From NCBI RefSeq assembly GCF_001886955.1, contig NZ_CP016804.1:1240001-1304000 (forward strand): a stretch of 64,000 bases of DNA, read 5' to 3'. A program made the translations under genes and the position numbers. Within the stretch, counting starts at the first letter, position 1; each line of letters begins with the position of its first letter. Positions 34,764 through 43,940 of the stretch are shown one piece after another. Under the pieces are notes generated by a model, which was given only the letters and a program-made list of their open reading frames with translations, did no database searches and was not told the origin of the DNA. Source of the stretch: Halodesulfurarchaeum formicicum. Lineage in GTDB: Archaea; Halobacteriota; Halobacteria; Halobacteriales; Halobacteriaceae.

Positions 34764-36122
34764 ATGGCGCGGCCAACTGAACTGCCGACTATGGAATCAG
34801 GCGGTAACAAACACCACGCCGAACGGGCAGCCCCCGGAAGCGAACGCCTTCACGAGTCTGCGACCGAAGTGTTTCCGGGCGGCGTTTCACACAACATCAG
34901 ATACCACGAGCCACACCCGCTCTACGTCGAGTCAGCGAGCGGCGCGACGATCCGGGACGTCGACGGCAACGAGTACGTCGATTACTGGATGAACCACCAG
35001 ACGAGCGTCCTGGGACATGCCTACCCGACGGTCGTCGAAGCGGTACAGGAGCAGGCGGCCGACGGCCTCCACTATGGGACCCCCAACGAAACGGGGCTGG
35101 CATTCGCGCGGAAGATCCTGGAGGCCTTTCCAGCCGCCGAACGCCTGCGATTCACGTCCTCCGGGACCGAGGCGACGATGTACGCGGTCCGACTCGCCAG
35201 GGCCACGACTGGCAAGGATCACATCCTCAAAGCCGAGGGTGGCTGGCACGGTGGCAGTTCGGACCTGTCGAGCGCCGTTCACAGCCCCTTCGACCGACGG
35301 ACGACGGCCGGACTCCCGCCGGGAGTCGAGGAACACGTTCACGCCTTTCCGATCAACGACGAAGCGGCCGTCGAGGACCTGTTCGAGCAGTACGACGTGG
35401 GCGGTGTCATCGTCGAGCCCATGTTACTCGCCGGCGGCGGGGTCGAGTGCGAGGCTGATTTCCTGACCTTCCTCCGGGAGGAGACCCGACGCCGTGACGC
35501 CCAGTTGATCTTCGACGAGGTCGTGACCGGGTTCCGGGTCTCGCCCGGAAGCTATCAGGCGCGAGTCGGCATCGAGCCCGATTTGACGACCTTCGGCAAG
35601 GTCGCCGGCGGGGGCCTCCCCATTGGCGGGCTTGCCGGTCGTGCGGACCTCTTCGAACGGGCGAAACCGAACGCAAACGTGCCCCCGGAGCAGGCGATCC
35701 TGGCGGGCGGCGGAACGTTCACGATGAACCCGATGACCGCGACGGCGGGCCTGGCCACTCTGGAGGTACTCGAATCCGAACCGGTCTACGAGCACACCGA
35801 ATCCTGGGGCGAGAGGGTTCGCTCACGGCTCGCTGAAATCTTCGAGGAACGGGGCGTGGACGCCAGGGTACTTGGAACGAGTTCGTTGTTCTGTCCGCAT
35901 TTCGAGCCCGAGGCACCCCTAACCGACGTCAAGGCAGTCGAGACGGCGACGAATCGATCCGCCCTCGTGGAATTCCACGACCGGCTGATCGACCGGGGAC
36001 ACTACCACCTCCCGGGACACATGGGGAGTGTCTCCTACCAGACGACGGAGGCACAACTCGAAGACCTACTCGAATCGAGCGAGGAAGTGATACAGGAACT
36101 ACAAGCGGAGGGAGTTCTATGA
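34764..36122 (+). CDS. Class III PLP aminotransferase, glutamate-1-semialdehyde aminomutase-like
   Basis: 452 residues with GSA-aminomutase-like motifs: FPGGVSHNIRY, the cofactor loop SSGTEATMYAVRLARA, IFDEVVTGFR near 255, and the PLP lysine in TTFGKVAGGGLPIGG near 285. Unlike canonical HemL it overlaps (ATGA) with a diaminopentanoate-dehydrogenase-like gene, so it probably acts in amino-acid breakdown or modification rather than heme synthesis. A second in-frame ATG at 34791 is an alternative start. The frame is open far upstream as antisense of MgtC. Confidence 0.85.
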   Translation: MARPTELPTMESGGNKHHAERAAPGSERLHESATEVFPGGVSHNIRYHEPHPLYVESASGATIRDVDGNEYVDYWMNHQTSVLGHAYPTVVEAVQEQAADGLHYGTPNETGLAFARKILEAFPAAERLRFTSSGTEATMYAVRLARATTGKDHILKAEGGWHGGSSDLSSAVHSPFDRRTTAGLPPGVEEHVHAFPINDEAAVEDLFEQYDVGGVIVEPMLLAGGGVECEADFLTFLREETRRRDAQLIFDEVVTGFRVSPGSYQARVGIEPDLTTFGKVAGGGLPIGGLAGRADLFERAKPNANVPPEQAILAGGGTFTMNPMTATAGLATLEVLESEPVYEHTESWGERVRSRLAEIFEERGVDARVLGTSSLFCPHFEPEAPLTDVKAVETATNRSALVEFHDRLIDRGHYHLPGHMGSVSYQTTEAQLEDLLESSEEVIQELQAEGVL

Positions 36123-37111
36123 CAACGACAGCAGTTCAATACGGGATCGGTCCGATCGGCAGGCGAATCGTCCAGGTGGCAACCGCACGCGGCATCGACT
36201 TCGTCGGCGCCATCGACATCGACCCGGAGAAGGTGGGGCAGGACCTCGCTGCAGTCGCAAACCTCGATACCGAGACGGGGGTCACGGTAACCGACGATCC
36301 CGACACGGCACTCGCCGAGGAGCCCGACGTCGTCTTTCACTCCACGCTCTCGGACGTCACCGCCATCACCTCACAGATCGAGGCCGCGGTCGCTGCCGGC
36401 GCGGACGTGATCTCGACGACCGAGGAGCTCTCCTACCCCTGGTATCACCAGCCGGATGCCGCCGCGGAACTCGACGAGATCGCCCGGGAGAACGGCCAGA
36501 CGGTACTGGGGACCGGGATTAACCCTGGCTTCGCGATGGACACGCTGCCGGCGGTCCTCACTACGCCCTGTCAGGACGTCGAGTCAGTCCAGATCTCTCG
36601 GGTTCAGAACGCCAGCCAGCGCCGCAAGCCACTCCAGGAGAAGGTCGGTGCCGGCCTCACGGAAGCGGTCTGGGAGGAGGAAATCGCGCCCGAGGCGGGT
36701 CACGTTGGTCTCCCCGAGTCCATCGCCATGCTCGCAGCCGCGCTTGACTGGGATCTTGAGTCGATCGAGGAGACGATCGAGCCAGTCGTCGTCGAGACCC
36801 GGACCGAGAGTGAGTATTTCACCGCCGAACCGGGTGATGTCGCTGGCATCCACCAGATCGGAACGGGCTATGTCGATGGCGAGCCGGCGATCGAACTGGA
36901 TCTCAGCATGTTCCTGGGGGCCGAAAACCCGCGGGACGAGATCGAGATCTCCGGGACTCCGGACCTGCACGTGACCGTCGACGGCGGATTCCATGGAGAC
37001 GTGACAACGCCGGCGGTCGTGGTCAACGCCGCCCCGCGCGTGCAAAGTGGCCGACCGGGCCTGGCGACGATGATCGACCTGGCGACTCCGCGATTTGCTG
37101 AGCGGCCCTGA
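36119..37111 (+). CDS. NAD(P)-dependent dehydrogenase, DapB/2,4-diaminopentanoate-dehydrogenase-like
   Basis: 330 residues: an N-terminal Rossmann fold (AVQYGIGPIGRRIVQVA), a DapB-like core with HSTLSDV and STTEELSYPWYH, then GTGINPGFAMDTLP. This closely resembles the Ord-type 2,4-diaminopentanoate dehydrogenase of ornithine fermentation, which oxidatively deaminates a beta/gamma-amino group. Translationally coupled to the upstream PLP enzyme. No other ornithine-fermentation gene is in the window, so the real substrate is open. Confidence 0.78.
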   Translation: MTTTAVQYGIGPIGRRIVQVATARGIDFVGAIDIDPEKVGQDLAAVANLDTETGVTVTDDPDTALAEEPDVVFHSTLSDVTAITSQIEAAVAAGADVISTTEELSYPWYHQPDAAAELDEIARENGQTVLGTGINPGFAMDTLPAVLTTPCQDVESVQISRVQNASQRRKPLQEKVGAGLTEAVWEEEIAPEAGHVGLPESIAMLAAALDWDLESIEETIEPVVVETRTESEYFTAEPGDVAGIHQIGTGYVDGEPAIELDLSMFLGAENPRDEIEISGTPDLHVTVDGGFHGDVTTPAVVVNAAPRVQSGRPGLATMIDLATPRFAERP

Positions 37112-37531
37112 TCAGATCCGTCGCCGTTCGGCCGCGTGAGCGGCCTTGATCAGTGACTCGTAGGCGGCGAGGACATCCTTCTGTGAAATGATCCCGACGA
37201 CGTCGAACTCCGTCACGATCGCGAGCTGTTCCACGTCCGCTTCGTTCATCTGGCGGACGGCACTTCGGACAGGGCGATCCGACTCGATCGTCAGGAGCGG
37301 CCGGGACATATACTCCTCGGCGGGGATGTCGGTGAGTGGCCGGTCGGCCTCCGCGATCGCCCTGAGGAGATCCTGTGGTGTGAGAATACCGATCGGAACC
37401 CCCTTCCCGGATCGGGCGATCACGCTGCCGACACCGGCCTCGTACAGCTTCGTCCCGACGTCCGCCAGGCTCTTTCCGGCGTCGGTCGAGACGACATCGG
37501 TCTCCATGAGGTCGGCCACCAGTGGACTCAT
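37112..37531 (-). CDS. Two-CBS-domain protein
   Basis: 139 residues consisting of two CBS motifs: SPLVADLMETDVVSTDAGKS at the N-terminus and EEYMSRPLLTIESDRPVRSA near residue 70, each with the GVPIGILTPQDLLRA or DVVGIISQKDVLAA strand-helix end. CBS pairs sense adenine nucleotides. No effector domain is attached. Its TGA abuts the convergent dehydrogenase TGA (TGATCA). Confidence 0.9.
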   Translation of the reverse strand: MSPLVADLMETDVVSTDAGKSLADVGTKLYEAGVGSVIARSGKGVPIGILTPQDLLRAIAEADRPLTDIPAEEYMSRPLLTIESDRPVRSAVRQMNEADVEQLAIVTEFDVVGIISQKDVLAAYESLIKAAHAAERRRI

Positions 37532-37616
37532 GCCTGTCGCTCACCGGCCGGTCAAAAATACCTGTGGAAAGTTGTAAGCCCGACAACTATATTCCGGACC
37601 GAACCAAAGCGATTTC

Positions 37617-37934
37617 ATGACCGTTTTCGCACTGCTCTCGGTCGCACCAGTTCGGGAAGGCGATATGGCCGCAGATGTGGCCGCAGCCATCGAGGCACTG
37701 GACGACTACGATGTCGCCTACGAGACGAACCCGATGGCGACCACCATCGAGGCCCCGGACATCGACACGCTGCTTGCAGCCGTCGGAGCCGCCCACAAAG
37801 CCGTCGAGGCCGACCGCGTGAGTACGGTTCTGAAGATCGACGACAAGCGAACGGCTGATCACGACGCCAGTGCGAAAGTCGAGTCCGTCGAAGCCGAACT
37901 GGGACGACCGGCCAGGTCGACCCGGATCGAGTGA
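37617..37934 (+). CDS. MTH1187-family thiamine-binding protein
   Basis: 105 residues, start MTVFALLSVAPVREGDMA, with YETNPMATTIEAPDIDTLLAAV and the C-terminal VLKIDDKRT, the ferredoxin-like fold of the MTH1187/YkoF-type family (UPF0045). Members bind thiamine or related ligands in the cytoplasm. The ATG follows a weak TATA-like run (aactatattcc). Confidence 0.85.
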   Translation: MTVFALLSVAPVREGDMAADVAAAIEALDDYDVAYETNPMATTIEAPDIDTLLAAVGAAHKAVEADRVSTVLKIDDKRTADHDASAKVESVEAELGRPARSTRIE

Positions 37935-38609
37935 CTACTGGTCGTTTGGCAGCCGCGGCGCGATCGAGGAGACGAAGGCGTCTAGATCGCGGGTCTGGTA
38001 CCAGGCGGTTCCAGGGCCAGTAAATTCGAATACCAGGCCTTCACCGCCCAACAGCGTCGATTTCAGGCCACCGACCGTCCGGGTCGAGAACTCAATTTCG
38101 CTGTCCCAGGCGATCAAGTGCTCGTTGTCCAGGACGTAGGACTCGCCCGGTTCGAGGTCGATCCGCTCGAGTCCGCCGTAGGCATCGATGAACACCGACC
38201 CGGTTCCCTTGAGCGCGAGCGGTGTCAACCCGGCCTCGCCAAGGACGGACTTCAGCCCGCCGAGTTCGGAGTCGATGTCGATTTCTGGCGTGGCCGCCAG
38301 AAAGGCCCCGTCGGCGGCATAGAGCGTTTCACCGGTGAGTTCGTGTTCCATGACGTCTCCCGGTGTCCCGGGCGCGAAGGTCACACGACCAGGGCCGTCC
38401 TCCGCGACGAACTCGTTTGCGAACATCGACTCCCCGCCCAGCATGGACTTCGCGGAACTGAGCAACCCGCCACGGCTGGTCGTCGTCTCGACGCGAATCG
38501 TCTCGGAATGGCCGACCAGTGCCCCGGGCTCGGCACGAATCGACTCGCCGGCGTCGAGATCGACGATCAGATGGGTGAAGGACGGGCTGTGGGTGAGTTC
38601 GGTTTGCAT
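37935..38609 (-). CDS. AIM24/TIGR00266 family protein
   Basis: 224 residues of beta-rich repeats typical of the family: GESIRAEPGALVGHSETI, GLLSSAKSMLGGESMFANEF, GDVMEHELTGETLYAADGAFLA, GLTPLALKGTGSVFIDAYG. Function is unknown in prokaryotes. Complete length for the family. Stop codons abut those of the thiamine-binding gene. Confidence 0.88.
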   Translation of the reverse strand: MQTELTHSPSFTHLIVDLDAGESIRAEPGALVGHSETIRVETTTSRGGLLSSAKSMLGGESMFANEFVAEDGPGRVTFAPGTPGDVMEHELTGETLYAADGAFLAATPEIDIDSELGGLKSVLGEAGLTPLALKGTGSVFIDAYGGLERIDLEPGESYVLDNEHLIAWDSEIEFSTRTVGGLKSTLLGGEGLVFEFTGPGTAWYQTRDLDAFVSSIAPRLPNDQ

Positions 38610-38669
38610 CTATACCGGACTGTGCTGGCCGACCGGAAGAAGGTTCGCCTCGATCAAATTCCGGATTGA

Positions 38670-39038
38670 TCAGACCCCGGGCACACCGAACGCCCCGATA
38701 CCGAGCGAGAACAGTCCATTGAGAACCCAGAGGACGACTGCCGTGGCGAGCCACGCGAGCAGGCCGATCACGGCAGCGTCGACCCAGCCGCCAGGATATC
38801 GCCAGTTGATTACCCCGATCCAGACCACGAGTGCGATCAGGCCACCGACCAGTGGGATCCAGCTCACCAGCCCCCAGGCGATCGCGCCGATGAGCGCGGT
38901 AATCACCGCGTGCTTGTAATCCTCTACGTCCGTGACGAAGGCGGCCCCGAGATAGATCCCGAGACCCCCGATGAGAAGGGCGACGACGAACGAAACGATT
39001 GCACCAACTACCATACGTCCCGTTTGTTGCCCAGCCAT
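38670..39038 (-). CDS. Four-helix membrane protein, unknown function
   Basis: 122 residues with four helices (VGAIVSFVVALLIGGLGIYL, AVITALIGAIAWGLVSWI, VGGLIALVVWIGVINWRY, AAVIGLLAWLATAVVLWVL). Two adjacent ATGs are possible (39041 and 39038); the second is taken. No family recognised with confidence. 60 bases upstream of the AIM24 gene start, same direction, possibly co-transcribed. Confidence 0.65.
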   Translation of the reverse strand: MAGQQTGRMVVGAIVSFVVALLIGGLGIYLGAAFVTDVEDYKHAVITALIGAIAWGLVSWIPLVGGLIALVVWIGVINWRYPGGWVDAAVIGLLAWLATAVVLWVLNGLFSLGIGAFGVPGV

Positions 39039-39114
39039 CATGAACGCTCGGGTTCCTCCAGGCTGCAACCGATCCGGGGCGGAGCTTTTCAGGCTCGGCC
39101 CCGGAAAACACTCG

Positions 39115-40038
39115 ATGCCCGAACGCGCTGGGTCCGGCCCCGTTGCCGACCGGCTGACGGAGCTTGTGGGGGAAACTCCACTGTTGCAACTCGGGGAGTT
39201 CGCCCCGAACCTCTACGGGAAAGTCGAATCGTTCAACCCGCTTTCCTCCGTGAAAGACCGGGTCGCCGTCAACATGCTGGAGACGGCCGCAGCGAACGGT
39301 GAACTCGACACGGAAACGACGGTTGTGGAGGCGACGAGTGGCAACACGGGAATCGGACTGGCATTCGCCGGCGCGGCGATGGGCTATGAGGTGTGTCTCG
39401 TGATGCCCGAATCGATGAGCGAGGAGCGCCGACAGATCCTCCAGGGCCTGGGAGCGGCCCTCGAACTCACCCCCGCCGAGGAAGGCATCCCTGGCGCGAT
39501 CGAACGGGCGAACGCCATCGCCGCCACGGGGAACACGTACCGGCCGAGGCAGTTCGAGAATCCGGCCAACCCCGCCGCTCACCGGACGGGGACTGGGCCA
39601 GAGATCGAGGCTGCACTGGACGAGGTGGACACACTCGTCGCGAGTGTCGGAACGGGCGGGACGATCACGGGGATCGCCCAGTACTTCAAGCGAGACCTGG
39701 GCCGGGCGGACTTCGAGGTCATCGCCATCGAACCGGCGGATTCGCGGGTTCTCGAAGGCGGGGAGCCGGGAGACGAGAACATCCCTGGGATTGGGGCCGG
39801 ATTCGTTCCGGACGTCCTCGAACTGGAGTTGATCGACACCGTCGAGCGTACGACCTCGGAGGCGGCCCGGGAGACTGCCCGGGAACTCGCCAGGGAAACT
39901 GGCCTGCTGGCTGGCGTCTCCTCTGGCGCGGCCGTGAACGTCGCCGCCAGCGTTGCAAAATCCGACGAGTCACGGACCGTCGTCACGATCCTTCCCGACA
40001 CCGGCGAGCGATACCTTCTAGAGGGAGTGTTCGAGTGA
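39115..40038 (+). CDS. Cysteine synthase-type PLP enzyme (O-acetylserine sulfhydrylase family)
   Basis: 307 residues with the fold-type II PLP motifs: the Schiff-base lysine in NPLSSVKDRVAVNML, the substrate loop EATSGNTGIGLAF, the phosphate-binding SVGTGGTITGIA, and SSGAAVNVAAS near the end. Compatible with CysK/CysM acting on O-acetylserine or O-phosphoserine. The in-frame ORF extends upstream, but the ATG at PERAGSGP gives the normal family length. Paralogues such as cystathionine beta-synthase cannot be ruled out. Confidence 0.88.
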   Translation: MPERAGSGPVADRLTELVGETPLLQLGEFAPNLYGKVESFNPLSSVKDRVAVNMLETAAANGELDTETTVVEATSGNTGIGLAFAGAAMGYEVCLVMPESMSEERRQILQGLGAALELTPAEEGIPGAIERANAIAATGNTYRPRQFENPANPAAHRTGTGPEIEAALDEVDTLVASVGTGGTITGIAQYFKRDLGRADFEVIAIEPADSRVLEGGEPGDENIPGIGAGFVPDVLELELIDTVERTTSEAARETARELARETGLLAGVSSGAAVNVAASVAKSDESRTVVTILPDTGERYLLEGVFE

Positions 40039-40593
40039 TTAGCTCGCCGCGTGTGTCGTGCAGTTCCAGACGCCACGGGTTGCCGCCTGGGCGTCCTGTT
40101 CGGCCGCGTAGAACTCCCCGCGCATCGTGAACTCGGAATCGTAAACGCGGGCGTGGCCCGTCTCGACCAGTTGGTAGTTCAGGTTCGTCTCGTTCTGGTA
40201 GACGTAGGCGAGGAGTCGATCGTAGCCCCCACGACGATCAGACAGGGGGTCGAATTCGAGCCGAACCGTCGAGTCGGCCACCCGACTCTCGACGAACGTC
40301 GTGGCGTTCTCCCCAGCGGCACGGAGACAGCGCTCCCCGGCGGCGGTATCAGGAACGCCCTCGAATTCGGCCGGATCGTTCTCGACGTGGACTTCGGGGG
40401 TGTCGACCCCGAGGAGCCGAACCCGGTCGGTTCGACCGTCGGCGAAGCGCACATCGATGGTGTCACCGTCGACGACCTCGGTGACGGTGACGTTCACCGG
40501 CTGGCTGGCGGTTCCAGTCCCAGGGTCCATCGGCAGTCCAGCACAGCCGGCCAGAACAACCAGGAGCAAGACACCGCCAATGTGCCGTCGCAT
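40039..40593 (-). CDS. Thermonuclease (SNase)-family lipoprotein
   Basis: 184 residues: short signal with lipobox VLAGCAG, then a staphylococcal-nuclease fold with VVDGDTIDVRF (calcium Asp), VRLLGVDTPEV (Arg/Glu) and RRGGYDRLLAYVYQN (second Arg). All catalytic elements appear present. Predicted extracellular, lipid-anchored DNA/RNA nuclease using Ca2+. Stops abut those of the cysteine synthase gene. Confidence 0.87.
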   Translation of the reverse strand: MRRHIGGVLLLVVLAGCAGLPMDPGTGTASQPVNVTVTEVVDGDTIDVRFADGRTDRVRLLGVDTPEVHVENDPAEFEGVPDTAAGERCLRAAGENATTFVESRVADSTVRLEFDPLSDRRGGYDRLLAYVYQNETNLNYQLVETGHARVYDSEFTMRGEFYAAEQDAQAATRGVWNCTTHAAS

Positions 40594-40727
40594 AGCCCGA
40601 CGGAGCCCCAGGACCGGCCTAACTTTTGTGGTCCGGAATGCAGACCGGATCGGACACGAGTTCGTGACTCAAATCTTCGTCTTTCCCTGAACTTCATAGG
40701 GCCCCCCGCCCGTAGTGCCGGCAACGC

Positions 40728-43424
40728 ATGGACCTTCACAACCGGAGCGTCCGACAGGACGTCCGCGAACTCGGGGCGCTCCTCGGAGATGTCGTATCCG
40801 ACCACAGCCCACCGGAGAGTTTCGAACTCGTGGAGTCGGCACGTAACGAAGCGATTGCCTACCGGCGTGGCCGAACCGACGACCGCGAACCACTGACTTC
40901 CGTCGTTGGCTCCAATTCCGAGGCCGTAAACGCCGTTCTCGCGCGCTCTTTCACGATTTACTTCCAGTTGATCAACCTCGCGGAGGAACGGGAGCGCGTC
41001 CGCGCGCTGCGCACCTTCCGTCAGCAGGGAACGATCTCCCACTCGATCACGGAGGCGATGGAGAACCTCGCTGAGGCAGGGGCGGACGCCGAAACGGTCG
41101 GCCAGGTCCTCTCGGACGTTCACGTGGTCCCGACCTTCACCGCCCACCCGACGGAGGCCCGACGGAAGACCGTCAAGGGCATCCTCCAGCGGGTGGGGCG
41201 GATTCTCGAGGATCTCGACGAGCGCCGGTTGACCAACGAAGAGGAGACCGCGCTCACCGCGCGCCTGAACGCGGTCGTCGAGAGTCTCTACACCACGAAA
41301 CACATTCGCGACCGGCGGCCGGAGCCATTCGACGAGGCCCGGAACGTCCAGTGGTACCTCGACAACGTGATCTTCGACGTGATTCCGGAGATCTACGCCG
41401 AACTGGAAGCGGCCCTGGAGGAGAACTTCGAGGACCCTCCCGATCCGGCCCACGTCCTTGAATTCCGGTCCTGGGCTGGCAGCGACGCCGACGGAAATCC
41501 CAATGTCACCCCCGAGGTCACCGACAAGACCCTCCACCGTCAGCGCTCGCTCGCACTCGCCCGCTACCGGGAGGCTCTGGAGGACCTGCTCGGTGTGCTG
41601 AGCCAGGACGGGACCCGGGTGGACGTCGAGACGTACCTCGATACGATCATGACCGGGGAGTCGACGACCGAATCCATCGCCGAGACGGCCGCCGAACGCT
41701 ACCCCCGAGAGCCGTTCCGGCAGGCGACGACGGTCATCCTGGAGCGTGTCGACCGCGTCGAGAGTGTCCGTCCTGGCGGGTACGAGGACGGCGAGGCACT
41801 CCTCGAGGACCTCTCCGCGCTTGCCGAGGCTCTGTCGGCCGAGGGGCTGGACTCGATCGTTTCGGAGTTCGTCACGCCGCTGAAACGCCAGGTCCAGACG
41901 TTTGGCTTCCACCTCGCCTCGCTTGACTTGCGCGATCACCGCCAACAGCACACCCAGGCACTTTCGGAAGCACTGGGAGCCGAAGACATCGATTACGCCG
42001 GGATGGACGAATCCGAGCGCCAGGAGTTCCTGACCGAGGCGATTACGCGGTCGGCCCCCGTCCTCGACCTGGAAGACCGGACCGAGTTCACGGACGAAAC
42101 GGCAGTGGTCCTCGAACGGTTCGACCGCCTGGCCGACTGGCACGAGGAGTTCGGCCCCGACAGTATCGACGCGTACTGCATCAGCATGACCGAGGAGCCC
42201 AGCCACGTTCTGGAGGTGCTCTTCCTGGCTGATCAGGCCGGTGTCGTCGATTATCCCGATTATTCGGGTCTGGATGTCGTCCCGCTTCTGGAGACCGAAT
42301 CGGCGCTCTCGAACGCCCGGGACATCATCGGCACGCTGTTCGAGAACGAAGCCTACGGCGCGGCGATGCGGGCCAGAGACGAGACTCAGGAGATCATGCT
42401 GGGGTACTCCGACTCGAACAAGGAAAACGGGTACCTGGCCGCCAACTGGCAACTCGACCGGGCCCAGCGTCGGCTGGCCGAGATCACCGACGACTACGGC
42501 GTCGAGTTGCGCCTCTTCCACGGCCGTGGCGGCACCATCTCCCGTGGCGGGGGCCCGATGAACGACGCGCTGTTGGCCCTGCCCAAGCAGACGGTCACGG
42601 GCGAAGTGAAGTTCACACAACAGGGCGAGGCCATCTCGGAGAAGTACGGCAACGCGCGGATCGCCCGTCGGGAGATGGGCCAGATGCTCAACGCCCAGAT
42701 CCGCGCCCGCCATGCCAACATGAGCGAGCCGGACCCGACGCTTCCCGAGCCCTGGGTCGAGGCGATGGACGAGATGGCCGACACGGCACGTGAGACCTAC
42801 CGCTCGCTCCTGGAGACCGAGGGCTTTGTCAGTTACTTCGAGCAGACGACCCCGATCAAGACGATCGAAGGACTCAACCTGGGTTCCCGGCCCGCCTCAC
42901 GCAGCGACGAGCGGAACGTCGAGGACCTCCGGGCCATCCCATGGGTGTTCGCCTGGACCCAGTCCAGGGCCATCATCCCGGGCTGGTTCGGAATCGGCTC
43001 GGGGATCGACGCCTACCTGGCAGAGACCGACGACGGCCTCGAACGGCTCAAGGCGATGTACGAGTCCTGGCCGTTCTTCCAGACGATGCTCGACAATGCG
43101 GCCCTCTCGCTGGCCCGCACGGAAATGGAAATCGCAAGCGAGTACGCCACCCTCGCGGACGACGATCTCCAGGCCCGGATCTTCCCGGCCATCGAGAACG
43201 AGTACGAGCGATCCAAAGAGCGAGTGCTTGACATCATTCCCCGCGAGGATTTGGTCGACCGAAGCTGGCTCCGCGAGAGTCTGGATCGACGGAACCCCTA
43301 CGTGGATCCGCTGAACTTCCTCCAGATCCAGTTGCTCTCCCGGTCACATCGCACGCCCCAGGAGGAGCGAACCCTGCGGCTGACGGTGAAAGGGATCGCG
43401 GCCGGCATGAAAAACACCGGATAA
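40728..43424 (+). CDS. ppc: Phosphoenolpyruvate carboxylase
   Basis: 898 residues, full-length bacterial-type PEPC: catalytic histidine in TAHPTEARRKT near 138, GYSDSNKENGYLAANW near 562, the glycine loop HGRGGTISRGGGP near 598, FAWTQSRAIIPGWFGIG near 745, and the C-terminal GIAAGMKNTG. Carboxylates PEP to oxaloacetate to refill the TCA cycle. Codon use is like its neighbours, so any transfer is old. A long antisense ORF here is a shadow. Confidence 0.96.
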   Translation: MDLHNRSVRQDVRELGALLGDVVSDHSPPESFELVESARNEAIAYRRGRTDDREPLTSVVGSNSEAVNAVLARSFTIYFQLINLAEERERVRALRTFRQQGTISHSITEAMENLAEAGADAETVGQVLSDVHVVPTFTAHPTEARRKTVKGILQRVGRILEDLDERRLTNEEETALTARLNAVVESLYTTKHIRDRRPEPFDEARNVQWYLDNVIFDVIPEIYAELEAALEENFEDPPDPAHVLEFRSWAGSDADGNPNVTPEVTDKTLHRQRSLALARYREALEDLLGVLSQDGTRVDVETYLDTIMTGESTTESIAETAAERYPREPFRQATTVILERVDRVESVRPGGYEDGEALLEDLSALAEALSAEGLDSIVSEFVTPLKRQVQTFGFHLASLDLRDHRQQHTQALSEALGAEDIDYAGMDESERQEFLTEAITRSAPVLDLEDRTEFTDETAVVLERFDRLADWHEEFGPDSIDAYCISMTEEPSHVLEVLFLADQAGVVDYPDYSGLDVVPLLETESALSNARDIIGTLFENEAYGAAMRARDETQEIMLGYSDSNKENGYLAANWQLDRAQRRLAEITDDYGVELRLFHGRGGTISRGGGPMNDALLALPKQTVTGEVKFTQQGEAISEKYGNARIARREMGQMLNAQIRARHANMSEPDPTLPEPWVEAMDEMADTARETYRSLLETEGFVSYFEQTTPIKTIEGLNLGSRPASRSDERNVEDLRAIPWVFAWTQSRAIIPGWFGIGSGIDAYLAETDDGLERLKAMYESWPFFQTMLDNAALSLARTEMEIASEYATLADDDLQARIFPAIENEYERSKERVLDIIPREDLVDRSWLRESLDRRNPYVDPLNFLQIQLLSRSHRTPQEERTLRLTVKGIAAGMKNTG

Positions 43425-43838
43425 CTACTCGGACAGGTCGAACACGTCGAGGCCGGTTCGCTCGTCGAGTTCGTGTTCGAGTGTCGTGCCACTCGGGACA
43501 AGCAGAATTTCGAACGTTCCCGAAACCCGGGCCCCGGAACAGTGCCCGCCGATGGTCGAGAAATCCCGTTTTGCGAGCTGGATGTGTGCGTGAATCTTGT
43601 CCGGCCCGACATTGCCGCTGAAGGCGGTCACTTCGAACTGCCCCTCGAAGGTCTCTTCGGTGTACTCCTCGGTGTCGGTATCGTAGTGGCCCAGTGTTGC
43701 CCGGTCGACCGCCCCAATGCCTGTGAAAAAGCCACCAGTCACGTCGGCCGCGTCGCGGACGGTGGCCAGGGATTCGAGGACTTCGTCTCCCGGTTCCAGC
43801 AGGACGACCATACCCTGTTCGGTAGTGGTAAACTCCAT
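43425..43838 (-). CDS. PPC/DUF296 domain protein
   Basis: 137 residues, the single DUF296 domain: VVLLEPGDEVLESLATV, GGFFTGIGAVDRATLGHYD, and the histidine-rich metal-binding IHAHIQLAKRDFSTIGGHC. This domain can bind DNA-like ligands or metals and is found in AT-hook proteins of plants and alone in prokaryotes. Divergent from the DtxR regulator, whose operator lies 76 bases away. Confidence 0.85.
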   Translation of the reverse strand: MEFTTTEQGMVVLLEPGDEVLESLATVRDAADVTGGFFTGIGAVDRATLGHYDTDTEEYTEETFEGQFEVTAFSGNVGPDKIHAHIQLAKRDFSTIGGHCSGARVSGTFEILLVPSGTTLEHELDERTGLDVFDLSE

Positions 43839-43904
43839 GTGAAGGGGTCATCCGCCATCGATTTGAACGTTGCTGACTCGGTCCTGCACCCGTTTGAATC
43901 GACG

Positions 43905-43911
43905 TATTTAT
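43905..43911 (+). promoter_or_regulatory. TATA box of the DtxR-regulator operon
   Basis: TATTTAT ends 29 bases before the ATG at 43941; the palindromic operator begins 3 bases downstream of it. Confidence 0.6.
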
Positions 43912-43914
43912 CGG

Positions 43915-43928
43915 TTAGATGCATCTAA
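43915..43928. promoter_or_regulatory. Palindromic operator TTAGATGCATCTAA in the DtxR-regulator promoter
   Basis: A perfect 14-base palindrome of form TTAG-N6-CTAA between the TATA box and the predicted transcription start, well placed to block initiation. The TTAG/CTAA halves match those of the known DtxR-family consensus. The same form occurs before feoA and feoB. Autoregulation by the encoded DtxR-type protein is inferred. Confidence 0.75.
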
Positions 43929-43940
43929 TCCAGGTATCGA

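Noticed and set aside
40494-42713. 739-residue antisense ORF under ppc and the thermonuclease gene
   Set aside because: Mirror of the highly conserved PEPC sequence; no domain or plausible composition of its own.
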